Shown here in pieces: positions 26,564 to 34,699 of a stretch of 64,000 nt of DNA; within the stretch, counting starts at the first letter, position 1; each line of letters opens with the position of its first letter. The stretch is from Marinobacterium sediminicola (GTDB lineage: Bacteria; Pseudomonadota; Gammaproteobacteria; Pseudomonadales; Balneatricaceae), in NCBI RefSeq assembly GCF_022343685.1, contig NZ_CP092123.1, positions 2,046,001 to 2,110,000 on the forward strand, given 5' to 3'. The translations under genes and the position numbers were made by a program. Under the pieces are notes generated by a model. It saw nothing but the letters and a program-made list of their open reading frames with translations, did no database searches and was not told the DNA's origin.

Positions 26564-27273
26564 GACTCAACCCCCTCCAGCTCACCCAAACTTATCAATT
26601 GCTGCTCATAGACAAAACCTGCCAGTACCAGTCGCGTTTCCTCTTCGAGATCCACAAATTCAACACCATGAGTGAAAGCACTGATAAGACCGCTCTCCAA
26701 TTGCTGAACGTTACGCACGACTGCTGGCAGCAACAGCAGATGATCGATACCCGCTACTTGTACACGAGCCGTCACAAAGAGACTTTCACCCGGCTGCGCC
26801 AGAGGCTGACTGCATTCGAGCTGTGCCCCCTGCAGACTGATGTCACGGCAGATGGCGGATTGTGACCCGTTCGACACCAGCATACCGGGTTCATCATGCT
26901 CGACTCGAACACTGAGGATGATCGGTACCCGTGTATGGGCACGTATTCGATGCATCTCAACCCTGTCGGGATACTCAAGATGCCAGTAGGCGAAGGGACG
27001 AGACTGCGACTGCAGCAGACGCGTCTCAAAGGTGCATAAATAATTGCCACTCATGAGCCGTGCGGTGAACCTCACCCCTTCCATCAATACCGTTCCCTGT
27101 TGGCGGGGAGCGCTTACCATCACACTCTGAAATTCCTTCAAACCAAGCAGTTGCACCATCAACCGCTGGTGAGGTGAGCGTACTTCAAGCCGAATCTTCT
27201 CACCGGGCTGCGGACCAATTTCAGCCAGGGTGGCGTCACGGCGCCCTTTAAGCAAAGCAGCGATATCCGTCAT
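26560..27273 (-). CDS. PilZ-domain c-di-GMP receptor, YcgR-like flagellar brake
   Basis: The 237-residue protein has an N-terminal YcgR-like domain (about 18-105) and a C-terminal PilZ domain. The c-di-GMP binding residues are present: R111 and R115 in RAHTR, and D144-S146-G149 in 'DISLQG'. YcgR-type proteins bind c-di-GMP and slow flagellar rotation. It is coupled to pdxB by an ATGA overlap and to the downstream kinase gene by 4 bp, an odd combination. Confidence 0.88.
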   Translation of the reverse strand: MTDIAALLKGRRDATLAEIGPQPGEKIRLEVRSPHQRLMVQLLGLKEFQSVMVSAPRQQGTVLMEGVRFTARLMSGNYLCTFETRLLQSQSRPFAYWHLEYPDRVEMHRIRAHTRVPIILSVRVEHDEPGMLVSNGSQSAICRDISLQGAQLECSQPLAQPGESLFVTARVQVAGIDHLLLLPAVVRNVQQLESGLISAFTHGVEFVDLEEETRLVLAGFVYEQQLISLGELEGVES

Positions 27274-28424
27274 GCGCCTCCCCCGGCACAGTCAAAACCC
27301 ATAGCCCACAGTGGACTGGAAACCCGGTCGCCTTCAATCACCAGTTTCAGCGTGCAGTATTCTCTTCGTTCCGGATATTCGCGCCGCAAGCGGTCAAACG
27401 CGAGCCGTTGCTCATCTGCAGGCAAATACAGCGTCTTGCGAAATGCCCGGTCATCCCGGTAAGGATCAAAGACAAGCCGCGCCGGGGTCAGCAGATCTTC
27501 AGCATCTGAGACTCTCAACTCGCGCACCGTAGACGGCGGCAGCACCTCGCCAAGCTCAAGCTCTGCCGGCAACTGAAGGTGCTCACAGAGAGCCTTGTAC
27601 AGCATCCACGTCCCCCGGATTTTGCCATCCAGGGAATAACCGGCGATATGTGGTGTCGCGATAGCGCACCGCTCGGCAAGCCGGACATCAACAGCAGGCT
27701 CATGCTCCCAGACATCCAGCACCAGTGTCAGATCGGGACGAGACTGACTCACCGCCAGCAATGCAGCATTATCGATGACAGGGCCACGCCCCGCATTCAG
27801 CAGAACAGCGTTCTGCTTCAAACGCGGCAGGTTGTTCGCGTTAAGCAAATGATAGGTGGGCCAGTCGCCCTCTCGGGTCAATGGCGTATGCAAGGCCAGA
27901 ATGTCAGCCTCTTTCAGGACATGGTCAAGCGAAACAAAATCACCACCTTCCACTGCCTGTCTGGGCGGATCACAGAGCAGCACTTGAATACCCATCGCCT
28001 GCAAACGCTGCTGCAGACGCCCCCCCACATTGCCGACACCCACAATGCCAACCGCTTTGTCGAGGAGACTGAAACGCTGTTCAAACGCCAGCTGAAGCAG
28101 GCTGCTGAGCACGTACTCCACTACCGAGTCAGCATTGCAGCCCGGGGCGCTGCTGAACCCGATGCCTTGCTGGTGTAACCACTCTTGATCAACATGGTCA
28201 GTACCGATGGTCGCCGTACCTACAAAGCGCACCGGAGTATCCTTCAGCAGCTCGGAGCTGACTCGCGTCACGGAGCGCACCAGCAGGACATCGGCGTCCT
28301 TGAGGTCCTCAGCGGTCATACTTCGCCCGGCACAGGTACGCAAAGTCCCGAAGCGCTGAAACAGGGGAACCAGGGCGGGTATATTCTCGTCAGCCACAAT
28401 GGTCAAATGGGGTACTGCTGTCAC
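27270..28424 (-). CDS. pdxB: Erythronate-4-phosphate dehydrogenase
   Basis: The 384-residue D-2-hydroxyacid dehydrogenase family enzyme has the NAD motif 'VGIVGVGNVGGRL' and 'LNAGRGPVID', catalytic Arg in 'LVRSVTRV', Glu in 'VWEHEP' and His in 'ATPHIAGYSLDGK'. PdxB oxidises 4-phosphoerythronate in pyridoxal phosphate synthesis, and the PdxB-specific C-terminal dimerisation domain is present. The start is GTG at 28424 with AAGGA upstream. Confidence 0.95.
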   Translation of the reverse strand: MTAVPHLTIVADENIPALVPLFQRFGTLRTCAGRSMTAEDLKDADVLLVRSVTRVSSELLKDTPVRFVGTATIGTDHVDQEWLHQQGIGFSSAPGCNADSVVEYVLSSLLQLAFEQRFSLLDKAVGIVGVGNVGGRLQQRLQAMGIQVLLCDPPRQAVEGGDFVSLDHVLKEADILALHTPLTREGDWPTYHLLNANNLPRLKQNAVLLNAGRGPVIDNAALLAVSQSRPDLTLVLDVWEHEPAVDVRLAERCAIATPHIAGYSLDGKIRGTWMLYKALCEHLQLPAELELGEVLPPSTVRELRVSDAEDLLTPARLVFDPYRDDRAFRKTLYLPADEQRLAFDRLRREYPERREYCTLKLVIEGDRVSSPLWAMGFDCAGGGA

Positions 28425-28520
28425 TGAAGATGTCCTTTATTCATGCACAGGGCTTTACAAACGCCGGGGATTCAGGCTCAATCACGCGCCACATTATAGA
28501 GACATACTCCCTCCGGGTCA

Positions 28521-28784
28521 TTGAACGGTAACGCTTCCTTGGTTGTGCGCTGGCAGAAAAAAAACGATTACCTGGTCGTCAGGATTTATCGCGACCTCGT
28601 AGGCGACTGGGTGGTCACTCAGTGCTGGGGCAACAATCAGGGTTCCAGTTCCTTTAACCACACATTGGTTAACTCCTACAGCGATGCTCTCGAGCTGCTG
28701 CGCGAAATCGGACGTGAACAGCGCCAGCTGGGTTTCCGCCGCAAGCAAGGCCGTGAAGAACAGCTAGGCTTTGATTTCAGTTGA
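28521..28784 (+). CDS. Small WGR-like domain protein
   Basis: The 87-residue protein consists of one WGR-like domain: 'NDYLVVRIYRDLVGDWVVTQCWG', 'NTLVNSYSDALELL' and 'IGREQRQLGF'. WGR domains bind nucleic acids in PARP-type and related proteins. No ATG exists upstream in frame, because a TAG lies at 28497-28499. The start is therefore TTG at 28521 or TTG/GTG a few codons later, and no strong ribosome site is visible. It is divergent from pdxB with a 96-bp gap. Confidence 0.6.
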   Translation: MNGNASLVVRWQKKNDYLVVRIYRDLVGDWVVTQCWGNNQGSSSFNHTLVNSYSDALELLREIGREQRQLGFRRKQGREEQLGFDFS

Positions 28785-28920
28785 GTTTTTGTCGACTGCT
28801 GCTTGGCACTCTCTCTACAGCGCTTTATAGTCACTTACCCTAAGCAAATGTTGCTGTGATATAGCAAAGCCAGCCAAACGAAGCTGACAACTGCTAGCGG
28901 CCCGTACACGTGGAGTGAGT

Positions 28921-30123
28921 ATGAGCAAATTCGATTTTTCCCCAATGCCTGATGCTGACGGTTATTTCGGCGAATACGGTGGCCAGCTGATCCCGCCTGA
29001 ACTGAAAACCGTGATGGACGAAATCAACACAGCCTACGAAGAGATCCGCCAGATGCCGGAGTTCCAGCAGGAACTGACCGATCTCTTCGCAGACTATGTT
29101 GGCCGACCCAGCCCCATTTTTTATGCCCGCCGACTGAGCGACCAGCTGGGCGGTGCTCGCATCTTCCTCAAGCGCGAGGACCTCAATCACACGGGAGCCC
29201 ACAAGATCAACCACTGCCTTGGCGAAGCCCTGCTGGCCAAGTACATGGGCAAAACCAAGGTGATCGCGGAGACAGGTGCCGGCCAGCACGGTGTCGCGCT
29301 CGCTACAGCCTGTGCACTCGTCGGTATTCCCTGTGAGATCCACATGGGTCAGGTCGACATCGAGAAAGAGCACCCCAACGTCGTTAAGATGAGGATTCTG
29401 GGATGTAAGCTGGTATCCGTGACCCGTGGCACCGCTACCCTCAAGGACGCTGTCGACAGTGCGTTTGAAGAGTACCTTAAAGACCCCAAGAATTTTATTT
29501 ACGCCATCGGTTCAGTCGTCGGCCCACACCCTTTCCCGAAAATGGTACGCGACTTCCAGAGCATCATCGGCAACGAAGCGCGCAAGCAGTTCGAGCAGCG
29601 TGAAGGCAAACTGCCGGATTATGTCACTGCCTGCGTCGGCGGTGGTTCCAATGCCATTGGCATGTTCACCGCATTCCTGGATGACGAGGATGTCAGCCTG
29701 GTCGGTGTCGAGCCGGCAGGTTACGGCCTGGACACCGACAAGCACTCTGCCACCATGACACTGGGCAAACCGGGCGAGATCCACGGCATGAAATGCTACG
29801 TTCTCGAACAGGAAGATGGCACGCCGATGCCGGTACACTCCATTGCTTCCGGCCTGGATTACCCGGGCGTTGGCCCGCAGCACAGCTACCTCAAGGACCT
29901 GGGGCGTGTGCAGTATGACACCGCCACCGATGATGAGTGTCTAAATGCTTTCATGACCCTGTCTCGTGTTGAAGGCATCATCCCGGCTCTGGAAAGCTCC
30001 CACGCAGTTGCCTGGGCTATCCGTACCGCCCCCACTCTGACCAGGGAGCAGACCATCCTGGTTAACCTGTCCGGTCGTGGAGACAAGGACGCCGATTACG
30101 TGGCGCAGAAGCTGGGACTTTAA
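28921..30123 (+). CDS. trpB: Tryptophan synthase beta chain (no adjacent trpA)
   Basis: The 400-residue PLP enzyme joins indole and serine to make tryptophan. The PLP lysine is K95 in 'HTGAHKIN' and the catalytic Glu is E117 in 'AETGAGQHG'. The phosphate loop is 'VGGGSNAIG'. The start ATG at 28921 follows a GGAG site. Downstream is a terminator, not trpA, so it is a stand-alone gene here. In the COMM region usually reading 'ALNVFRM', it reads 'HPNVVKM', which suggests a divergent TrpB subtype. Canonical function with a distant trpA remains possible. Confidence 0.9.
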   Translation: MSKFDFSPMPDADGYFGEYGGQLIPPELKTVMDEINTAYEEIRQMPEFQQELTDLFADYVGRPSPIFYARRLSDQLGGARIFLKREDLNHTGAHKINHCLGEALLAKYMGKTKVIAETGAGQHGVALATACALVGIPCEIHMGQVDIEKEHPNVVKMRILGCKLVSVTRGTATLKDAVDSAFEEYLKDPKNFIYAIGSVVGPHPFPKMVRDFQSIIGNEARKQFEQREGKLPDYVTACVGGGSNAIGMFTAFLDDEDVSLVGVEPAGYGLDTDKHSATMTLGKPGEIHGMKCYVLEQEDGTPMPVHSIASGLDYPGVGPQHSYLKDLGRVQYDTATDDECLNAFMTLSRVEGIIPALESSHAVAWAIRTAPTLTREQTILVNLSGRGDKDADYVAQKLGL

Positions 30124-30145
30124 CCAGCTTACAGAACCCCATAAC

Positions 30146-30173
30146 AAAAGGGAGGCCTCATGGCCTCCCTTTT
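30146..30173 (+). terminator. Intrinsic terminator after trpB
   Basis: A perfect 12-bp stem (AAAAGGGAGGCC / GGCCTCCCTTTT) has a TCAT loop and is T-rich on the 3' side. It can also serve the convergent PAS-GGDEF gene. Confidence 0.92.
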
Positions 30174-30225
30174 CTGTTTAACGCATCCCGTGCGATAACC
30201 GCACAAGCCTGGCATATAAAGCGGA

Positions 30226-31083
30226 TCAGAAATAACAGATCTGCTCGTCAGTCATGATGGCGCGCTGCAACGCCTGATGTGCGCGATCCACCAGTTCAAG
30301 CGCCTCAGTACCATCATCCGGGCTGATCGCAACCCCGATGTTAACCGCCAGCGCAGGCAAGTCAGCCGGCTGGTTCTCACTCAGCGTCGATGAGAGCTTG
30401 TCGACAACGGCCGCAATCGCTTCAGGACAGTCCACCTGCTCCAGCACGATCAGATATGCACCCGAGTCCAGACGTGCCAAGGTGTCGCCTTGACGAATTT
30501 TCTGCTGTAAAGCAGTGGCCATTCTCTCCAGAGACGCACTGTAACCATTTTCGGTAACGGCAGGTTCGGCACCGCTGATCTGCAATGCCAGAAAGACAAC
30601 ATACTCTTCTGCTCGCTTTGCACGCTGCAGGGCATGTTCAATTCGTGCTGCCGTCTGCGGAGCTGTTACGGGCAGAAGTTCAGCGTTTCCGTTCACATGC
30701 AATGGATGCTGCAGGCGATAAAGCGGCGTCATATCGCGCCCAGTAATCAGCAAAGACTCGACACAGCCCTCGGCGTCTTGGCCGGTCACCGCACGGAACC
30801 GGATCAGGCGCATCCCTTTTGCTGCGGTCTCAATCCAGGCCTCAATTGACTGCTGAGGTTCGGCCACCATCAGCTCACGCAATTGGGACAACGGGTAAGC
30901 CCTACCCTGAAGCTCCTCACGGGTTTTACCCAGCAGCTCGGCAAACGCCAGGTTGCACCAGGAGCAGGTTCCATCAAGACTCAGTACCATCACCAGCTCA
31001 TCCAGGGTATCCATCAGCTGCATCAGATTGTGGCTGGATACTGCGTTTTCCCCTTCGGCCTGCATAGTGGTGTTATCACTCAT
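30226..31083 (-). CDS. PAS protein with degenerate GGDEF domain
   Basis: The 285-residue protein has an N-terminal PAS domain (about 22-130: 'LDGTCSWCNLAFAELLGKTREELQG') and a C-terminal GGDEF-type domain (about 140-285). The catalytic motif is replaced by DSGAY (206-210). The inhibitory I-site RxxD (RQGD, 197-200) is kept at the correct distance, so the domain could bind c-di-GMP but not make it. ATG at 31083 is preferred to an upstream TTG. It is divergent from the copper-delivery genes. Confidence 0.8.
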   Translation of the reverse strand: MSDNTTMQAEGENAVSSHNLMQLMDTLDELVMVLSLDGTCSWCNLAFAELLGKTREELQGRAYPLSQLRELMVAEPQQSIEAWIETAAKGMRLIRFRAVTGQDAEGCVESLLITGRDMTPLYRLQHPLHVNGNAELLPVTAPQTAARIEHALQRAKRAEEYVVFLALQISGAEPAVTENGYSASLERMATALQQKIRQGDTLARLDSGAYLIVLEQVDCPEAIAAVVDKLSSTLSENQPADLPALAVNIGVAISPDDGTEALELVDRAHQALQRAIMTDEQICYF

Positions 31084-31232
31084 CGAATTCAATCTCTGTT
31101 ATTGCCTGTCGCTGAGGCCTCACGATAGCGAATACGGTTCAACCATGCCAGACAAACTCGACTCTTTGGTGACACAGGTGCGACAATCTGTCACTTCCAC
31201 TCCCAGCCCGGCCTATCTAGACTGAGACCCTA

Positions 31233-31718
31233 ATGACCTTGCAACGTCACCAGAATCAGGAACCTGAGAAAAAAGACGCTTTGATCAAGTTTGCCCTGCT
31301 TGGCATGCTCTTGCTGGCAGTACTGGCGGGCGCCAGCTGGTACCAGCAAACGCTGGCTCCACAGGATGGCACGGTTCGCCACGATTGCGACCTGCAGCAA
31401 GGCCTCTGTTATATAGAGCTTAACAACAGTCGCCTCGAGCTGGAAGCCGGACCTCTGCCAATACGTTCGCTGAGCCAGCTGAATCTGACTTTAAATCTGG
31501 AAGGTCTGGACGCACGCCGCATCTGGGCCGATCTTCAAGGTGCCGACATGTATATGGGTGTCAACCAGTTTGAATTTCAGCGTGATTCAGCGCTGCGCTG
31601 GCGGGGTCATACCGAACTGGCGGTTTGCGTAACCGGGAGAATGACCTGGCAGCTCACTCTGAAGATAGAAACTCCAGCGGGGCTGCAACAACATCTTTTC
31701 GAGTTTGAAGCACAATGA
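31233..31718 (+). CDS. Membrane-anchored hypothetical protein
   Basis: The 161-residue protein has a short cytoplasmic N-terminus, one membrane helix (about 19-39) and a periplasmic beta-rich domain with a Cys pair ('HDCDLQQGLCYIEL'). No family was recognised. It overlaps the SCO gene by 4 bp and is therefore co-translated with copper-delivery proteins, which suggests a role in oxidase assembly or a similar periplasmic process. Confidence 0.65.
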   Translation: MTLQRHQNQEPEKKDALIKFALLGMLLLAVLAGASWYQQTLAPQDGTVRHDCDLQQGLCYIELNNSRLELEAGPLPIRSLSQLNLTLNLEGLDARRIWADLQGADMYMGVNQFEFQRDSALRWRGHTELAVCVTGRMTWQLTLKIETPAGLQQHLFEFEAQ

Positions 31719-32332
31719 ATACGCAGTTGAAAACACTCAGAATTTTGCTTTTACTGACTGCCTGTCTGCTTGCAGGCCTTGCATTGGCATTTGTGCTTCG
31801 TCCCCAGCCGGTGGATACCAGGCTTGCCATGGGCGATACCAACCTCGGTGGAGACTTCACCCTGACCTCCGCACAGGGTCCCGTTTCCCTGTCCGATTTT
31901 CGCGGTAAGGTCAGCGTGATTTTCATCGGCTACGCCTCCTGCCCGGACGTCTGTCCCACGGGGCTAGCCGTGCTGACTCAGGCAATCAAACAATTACCCG
32001 AAGACCAGCGCGAGCAGATACAGGGCATTTTTATCAGTGTTGATCCTGAGCGGGATACTCCGCAAAAACTGGCCGAATATACTGCCTTCTTTTCGCCTCG
32101 AATTATCGGTGTTACAGGCACTACCGATCAGATTAACAAGGTCGTAAGACAATACGGCGCTTTTTATCGCAAGGTAGAGCTGAAAGATTCTGCCATGGGG
32201 TACGCAGTGGACCATTCATCAAGGCTTTATCTGGTGAATCAGGAAGGTCATCTGGAAAAAACATTGCTGCACAACAGCTCACCGCAAGCGCTTGTTGACA
32301 GCCTTAAAGCGATTCTTACCAATCAGGGATAG
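31715..32332 (+). CDS. SCO1/SenC-family copper chaperone
   Basis: The 205-residue thioredoxin-like protein is anchored by an N-terminal membrane helix (about 8-28). The copper ligands are present: C76 and C80 in SCPDVCP and H167 in 'VDHSSR'. SCO proteins deliver copper to the CuA centre of cytochrome oxidase or reduce its cysteines. It sits between the hypothetical membrane gene and the PCuAC gene in one operon. Confidence 0.93.
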   Translation: MNTQLKTLRILLLLTACLLAGLALAFVLRPQPVDTRLAMGDTNLGGDFTLTSAQGPVSLSDFRGKVSVIFIGYASCPDVCPTGLAVLTQAIKQLPEDQREQIQGIFISVDPERDTPQKLAEYTAFFSPRIIGVTGTTDQINKVVRQYGAFYRKVELKDSAMGYAVDHSSRLYLVNQEGHLEKTLLHNSSPQALVDSLKAILTNQG

Positions 32333-32336
32333 CACC

Positions 32337-32807
32337 ATGAAGAAACTGCTTACTCTTTTCACCAGCAGCCTGCTGCTCAGCAGTGCGGCCACGGCAGCCG
32401 ACATATCCGTGGAAGGCGCCTATGCACGCGCAACCGCGCCCGGGCAGCCCAACAGTGCGGTTTTCATGCAGATAGGTAACGGCGGAGATGCCACCAGCCT
32501 GGTGGGAGCCAGCAGCCACGCAGCCCAAGTGGTTGAACTGCATGCACACTTGCATGATCAAGGCGTCATGCGCATGCGCAAAATAGATGCCATTGAATTG
32601 CCGGCAAAGAGCCAGATCGAACTGGCACCGGGAGGCCTTCATATCATGCTGATCGGGCTGGAGTCCCCGCTCAAGGCTGGCAGCCAGATCGACATGGTGC
32701 TGGAGTTCGCAGATGGTACATCAGAAGCGCTGATGGTTCCGGTTCAACACGTGATGCCTGCAGGCATGGGGCATGGCCAGTCGATGTCACACGACAAGCG
32801 CAACTAG
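32337..32807 (+). CDS. PCuAC-family periplasmic copper chaperone
   Basis: The 156-residue protein has a signal peptide (about 1-20, cleavage after TAA). The PCuAC copper motif H-x10-M-x21-H-x-M is intact as H69, M80, H102 and M104. PCuAC works with SCO in CuA assembly. A His/Met-rich tail ('HVMPAGMGHGQSMSHDKRN' in part) may add copper sites. The start at 32337 is 4 bp after the SCO stop codon. Confidence 0.92.
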   Translation: MKKLLTLFTSSLLLSSAATAADISVEGAYARATAPGQPNSAVFMQIGNGGDATSLVGASSHAAQVVELHAHLHDQGVMRMRKIDAIELPAKSQIELAPGGLHIMLIGLESPLKAGSQIDMVLEFADGTSEALMVPVQHVMPAGMGHGQSMSHDKRN

Positions 32808-32823
32808 GCCAGGTTTGATCCCG

Positions 32824-33357
32824 TCAACACATCTTGCAGCCACGAAGACGCCCGTCGAAGTGGCTGTATATTGTCAGACAGGCTTCTTTCTCCGGCAGTG
32901 ATCCCAATCCCTGACTGTTATAGCGATCCACATAGGTCAATAGCCTCTGACGTGCATCAAGCGGATCAGGGTTCACCTGATAGGACTTGAAGCCAACTCG
33001 ATACAGTCCTTGATATCGCGGATAGCTCAGCACGCCTTCCTCTACCCTGACAGCGTCACCCATAAGCCCCGTTTGCTTCAATGCCGGCACTTTCAGCGGA
33101 TTTTCGTTGTGCAATGCAAGAAAAACGTCTGCCTGACCCGGCGTATCAAAGACGCCCAGCACCCATACCCCTTCAGATGAAGAAGCATAGAGGTAATGGA
33201 ACGGTTCTTCCAAACGGCTCACAGCAAGGCGCTGGTAGTGCCAGTCGTCATAGCCACAACTTTCCAGCGTCAGCAGCTCCTCACCTTCTGGCATGACGAA
33301 GGGCTCACTGGGCAGACAGGAAATCCAATCACTGGCCAAAACCCTGAGATTACGCAT
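32824..33357 (-). CDS. Hypothetical protein downstream of epmC
   Basis: The 177-residue soluble protein has 'MRNLRVLASDWISCLPSEPFVMPEGEELL' at the N-terminus, several Tyr-rich segments and a C-terminal 'HFDGRLRGCKMC' with a Cys pair. No family was recognised. The start at 33357 overlaps the epmC 3' end by 8 bp, so it is translationally coupled to it. It is convergent with the PCuAC gene. Confidence 0.6.
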   Translation of the reverse strand: MRNLRVLASDWISCLPSEPFVMPEGEELLTLESCGYDDWHYQRLAVSRLEEPFHYLYASSSEGVWVLGVFDTPGQADVFLALHNENPLKVPALKQTGLMGDAVRVEEGVLSYPRYQGLYRVGFKSYQVNPDPLDARQRLLTYVDRYNSQGLGSLPEKEACLTIYSHFDGRLRGCKMC

Positions 33358-33901
33358 GACATGCCCACTCTTGCTGTAGCTCAAACTGCTCGGGCACAAG
33401 TTCAGGCGTGTCATAATGCTCTCTGAGCGCATCCACCAGCATCTGCACGCGAGGCGGGAGCCCATCCGCAAGCAGCTGGTGTACACGGTTCAGCACGTTT
33501 TGCTTGAACTCTTCACTCGCTCCCAGTCCTGCCGAAAGATTGTCGGCACTGAAATGGAACTTGCGCCCTGCCGCCTGATTGAAGATCCATTCGTATGCCT
33601 GAGGCTGAACTTCGACCCGTTCAAACTCGGCCTGCTCGGCGGCACTGCGCCCGTCTGGCTTGTACCAGTAGCCAAAGTCCTCCAGCAATCGCCGCTGTGG
33701 GCCCGCCACACACCAGTGGGCAATTTCATGCAGCGCACTGGCATAGAAACCATGTGCAAAAATAACCCGATGATGAGCATGTTCGGCATCAGCGGGCAGG
33801 TAGATGGGCTCATCATCGCCAGCCACCAGCACGGTGTTATAGGTCGGCAAAAAAAGCCGATCGAACATCTCAATCAGCACTTGGTAATCCGGCGTGCTCA
33901 C
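33350..33901 (-). CDS. epmC: Elongation factor P hydroxylase
   Basis: The 183-residue protein closely follows E. coli EpmC (YfcM, 182 aa): 'DDEPIYLPADAE', 'IFAHGFYASALHEIAHWCVAG', 'DFGYWYKPDGR' and 'TPELVPEQF'. The HExxH-like 'HEIAHW' provides metal ligands. EpmC hydroxylates the beta-lysylated lysine of EF-P. The start is GTG at 33901, within a GTGA overlap with the stop of the lipoprotein gene. epmA and epmB are not in the window. Confidence 0.95.
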   Translation of the reverse strand: MSTPDYQVLIEMFDRLFLPTYNTVLVAGDDEPIYLPADAEHAHHRVIFAHGFYASALHEIAHWCVAGPQRRLLEDFGYWYKPDGRSAAEQAEFERVEVQPQAYEWIFNQAAGRKFHFSADNLSAGLGASEEFKQNVLNRVHQLLADGLPPRVQMLVDALREHYDTPELVPEQFELQQEWACHA

Positions 33902-34644
33902 TGTTCGTACTCCTGCCAGCGATTTCCGTTTAGCCACCAGGTCATGCCGGTCTGCTCATCGAAACGAACGGCAACATATCCCTTGGCATCCTGATCGGCA
34001 CGATGTACCAACACCCTGTAGGATGACAGATTCATGAAGTCCACATCCGCGAGGGGCTGCCAACGTCCGGCATCAGCCAGCCAGGTTTCCCCGGTGCGTC
34101 GATCAAAGCGCACCAGAACCCAACCACCCTGTCGAGTATAGGTAGTCGCAATACCAAACTGCCCACCCTCGTCCGACGGCATTTCCATCTGATTCAGCAT
34201 CTGCATCAACTGTCCAATGGCGGCATCAAGCTGCTCGGATGCAGCACCATCTGTGGCCGGCTTTGCACTGTCCGGGTCATTCGTTGCCTCTGGTTCAGTG
34301 CTTAGCAATTGCAGACGATTAAGCAACATCTGATTCTGTTCAAGCAATCGCTGGCTGTCGGTACGCAGCTGCAGTACCTGCTCCTGCAACAGCGTCAACC
34401 GACCACTGAGCTGATCAAAACCACTCTGTACTGGATTGGCCTGCGACTGGCGTTGACTTGAAGCTGCATCAATCGTCCGTGACGGAGCTGCTGTATTGGA
34501 CTGGCTGGCGTCAGGCAACCGTTGATCCTGAGCTGACGCTGTCGTTTCAGGAGCAGAAGAAGATGCTGGCTGAGTTGGAGTGGCAGCATTACAACCAGCG
34601 AGCAACATCGCCAACACGGCGACACAGGGTCGTATCAAGCACAT
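33898..34644 (-). CDS. Predicted lipoprotein with coiled coil
   Basis: The 248-residue protein has a lipobox LLAGC (Cys18) after a signal peptide. A Ser/Ala/Gln-rich linker (about 19-75), a coiled coil (about 75-115, 'LTLLQEQVLQLRTDSQRLLEQNQMLLNRL' in part) and a C-terminal domain with 'VRFDRRTGETW' and 'VRFDEQTGMTWW' repeats follow. The two C-terminal repeats look related to each other. Function is unknown. It is downstream of soxB on the same strand with a 55-bp gap. Confidence 0.7.
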   Translation of the reverse strand: MCLIRPCVAVLAMLLAGCNAATPTQPASSSAPETTASAQDQRLPDASQSNTAAPSRTIDAASSQRQSQANPVQSGFDQLSGRLTLLQEQVLQLRTDSQRLLEQNQMLLNRLQLLSTEPEATNDPDSAKPATDGAASEQLDAAIGQLMQMLNQMEMPSDEGGQFGIATTYTRQGGWVLVRFDRRTGETWLADAGRWQPLADVDFMNLSSYRVLVHRADQDAKGYVAVRFDEQTGMTWWLNGNRWQEYEQ

Positions 34645-34699
34645 GCACAGGCCTCTGTGAGTCGAAAAAGCCTATTCTATCGAAACCTTTGCATGGAGC

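Noticed and set aside
31147-31227. Possible 26-residue small protein upstream of the copper genes
   Set aside because: No ribosome site and no recognisable sequence; kept only as a note.
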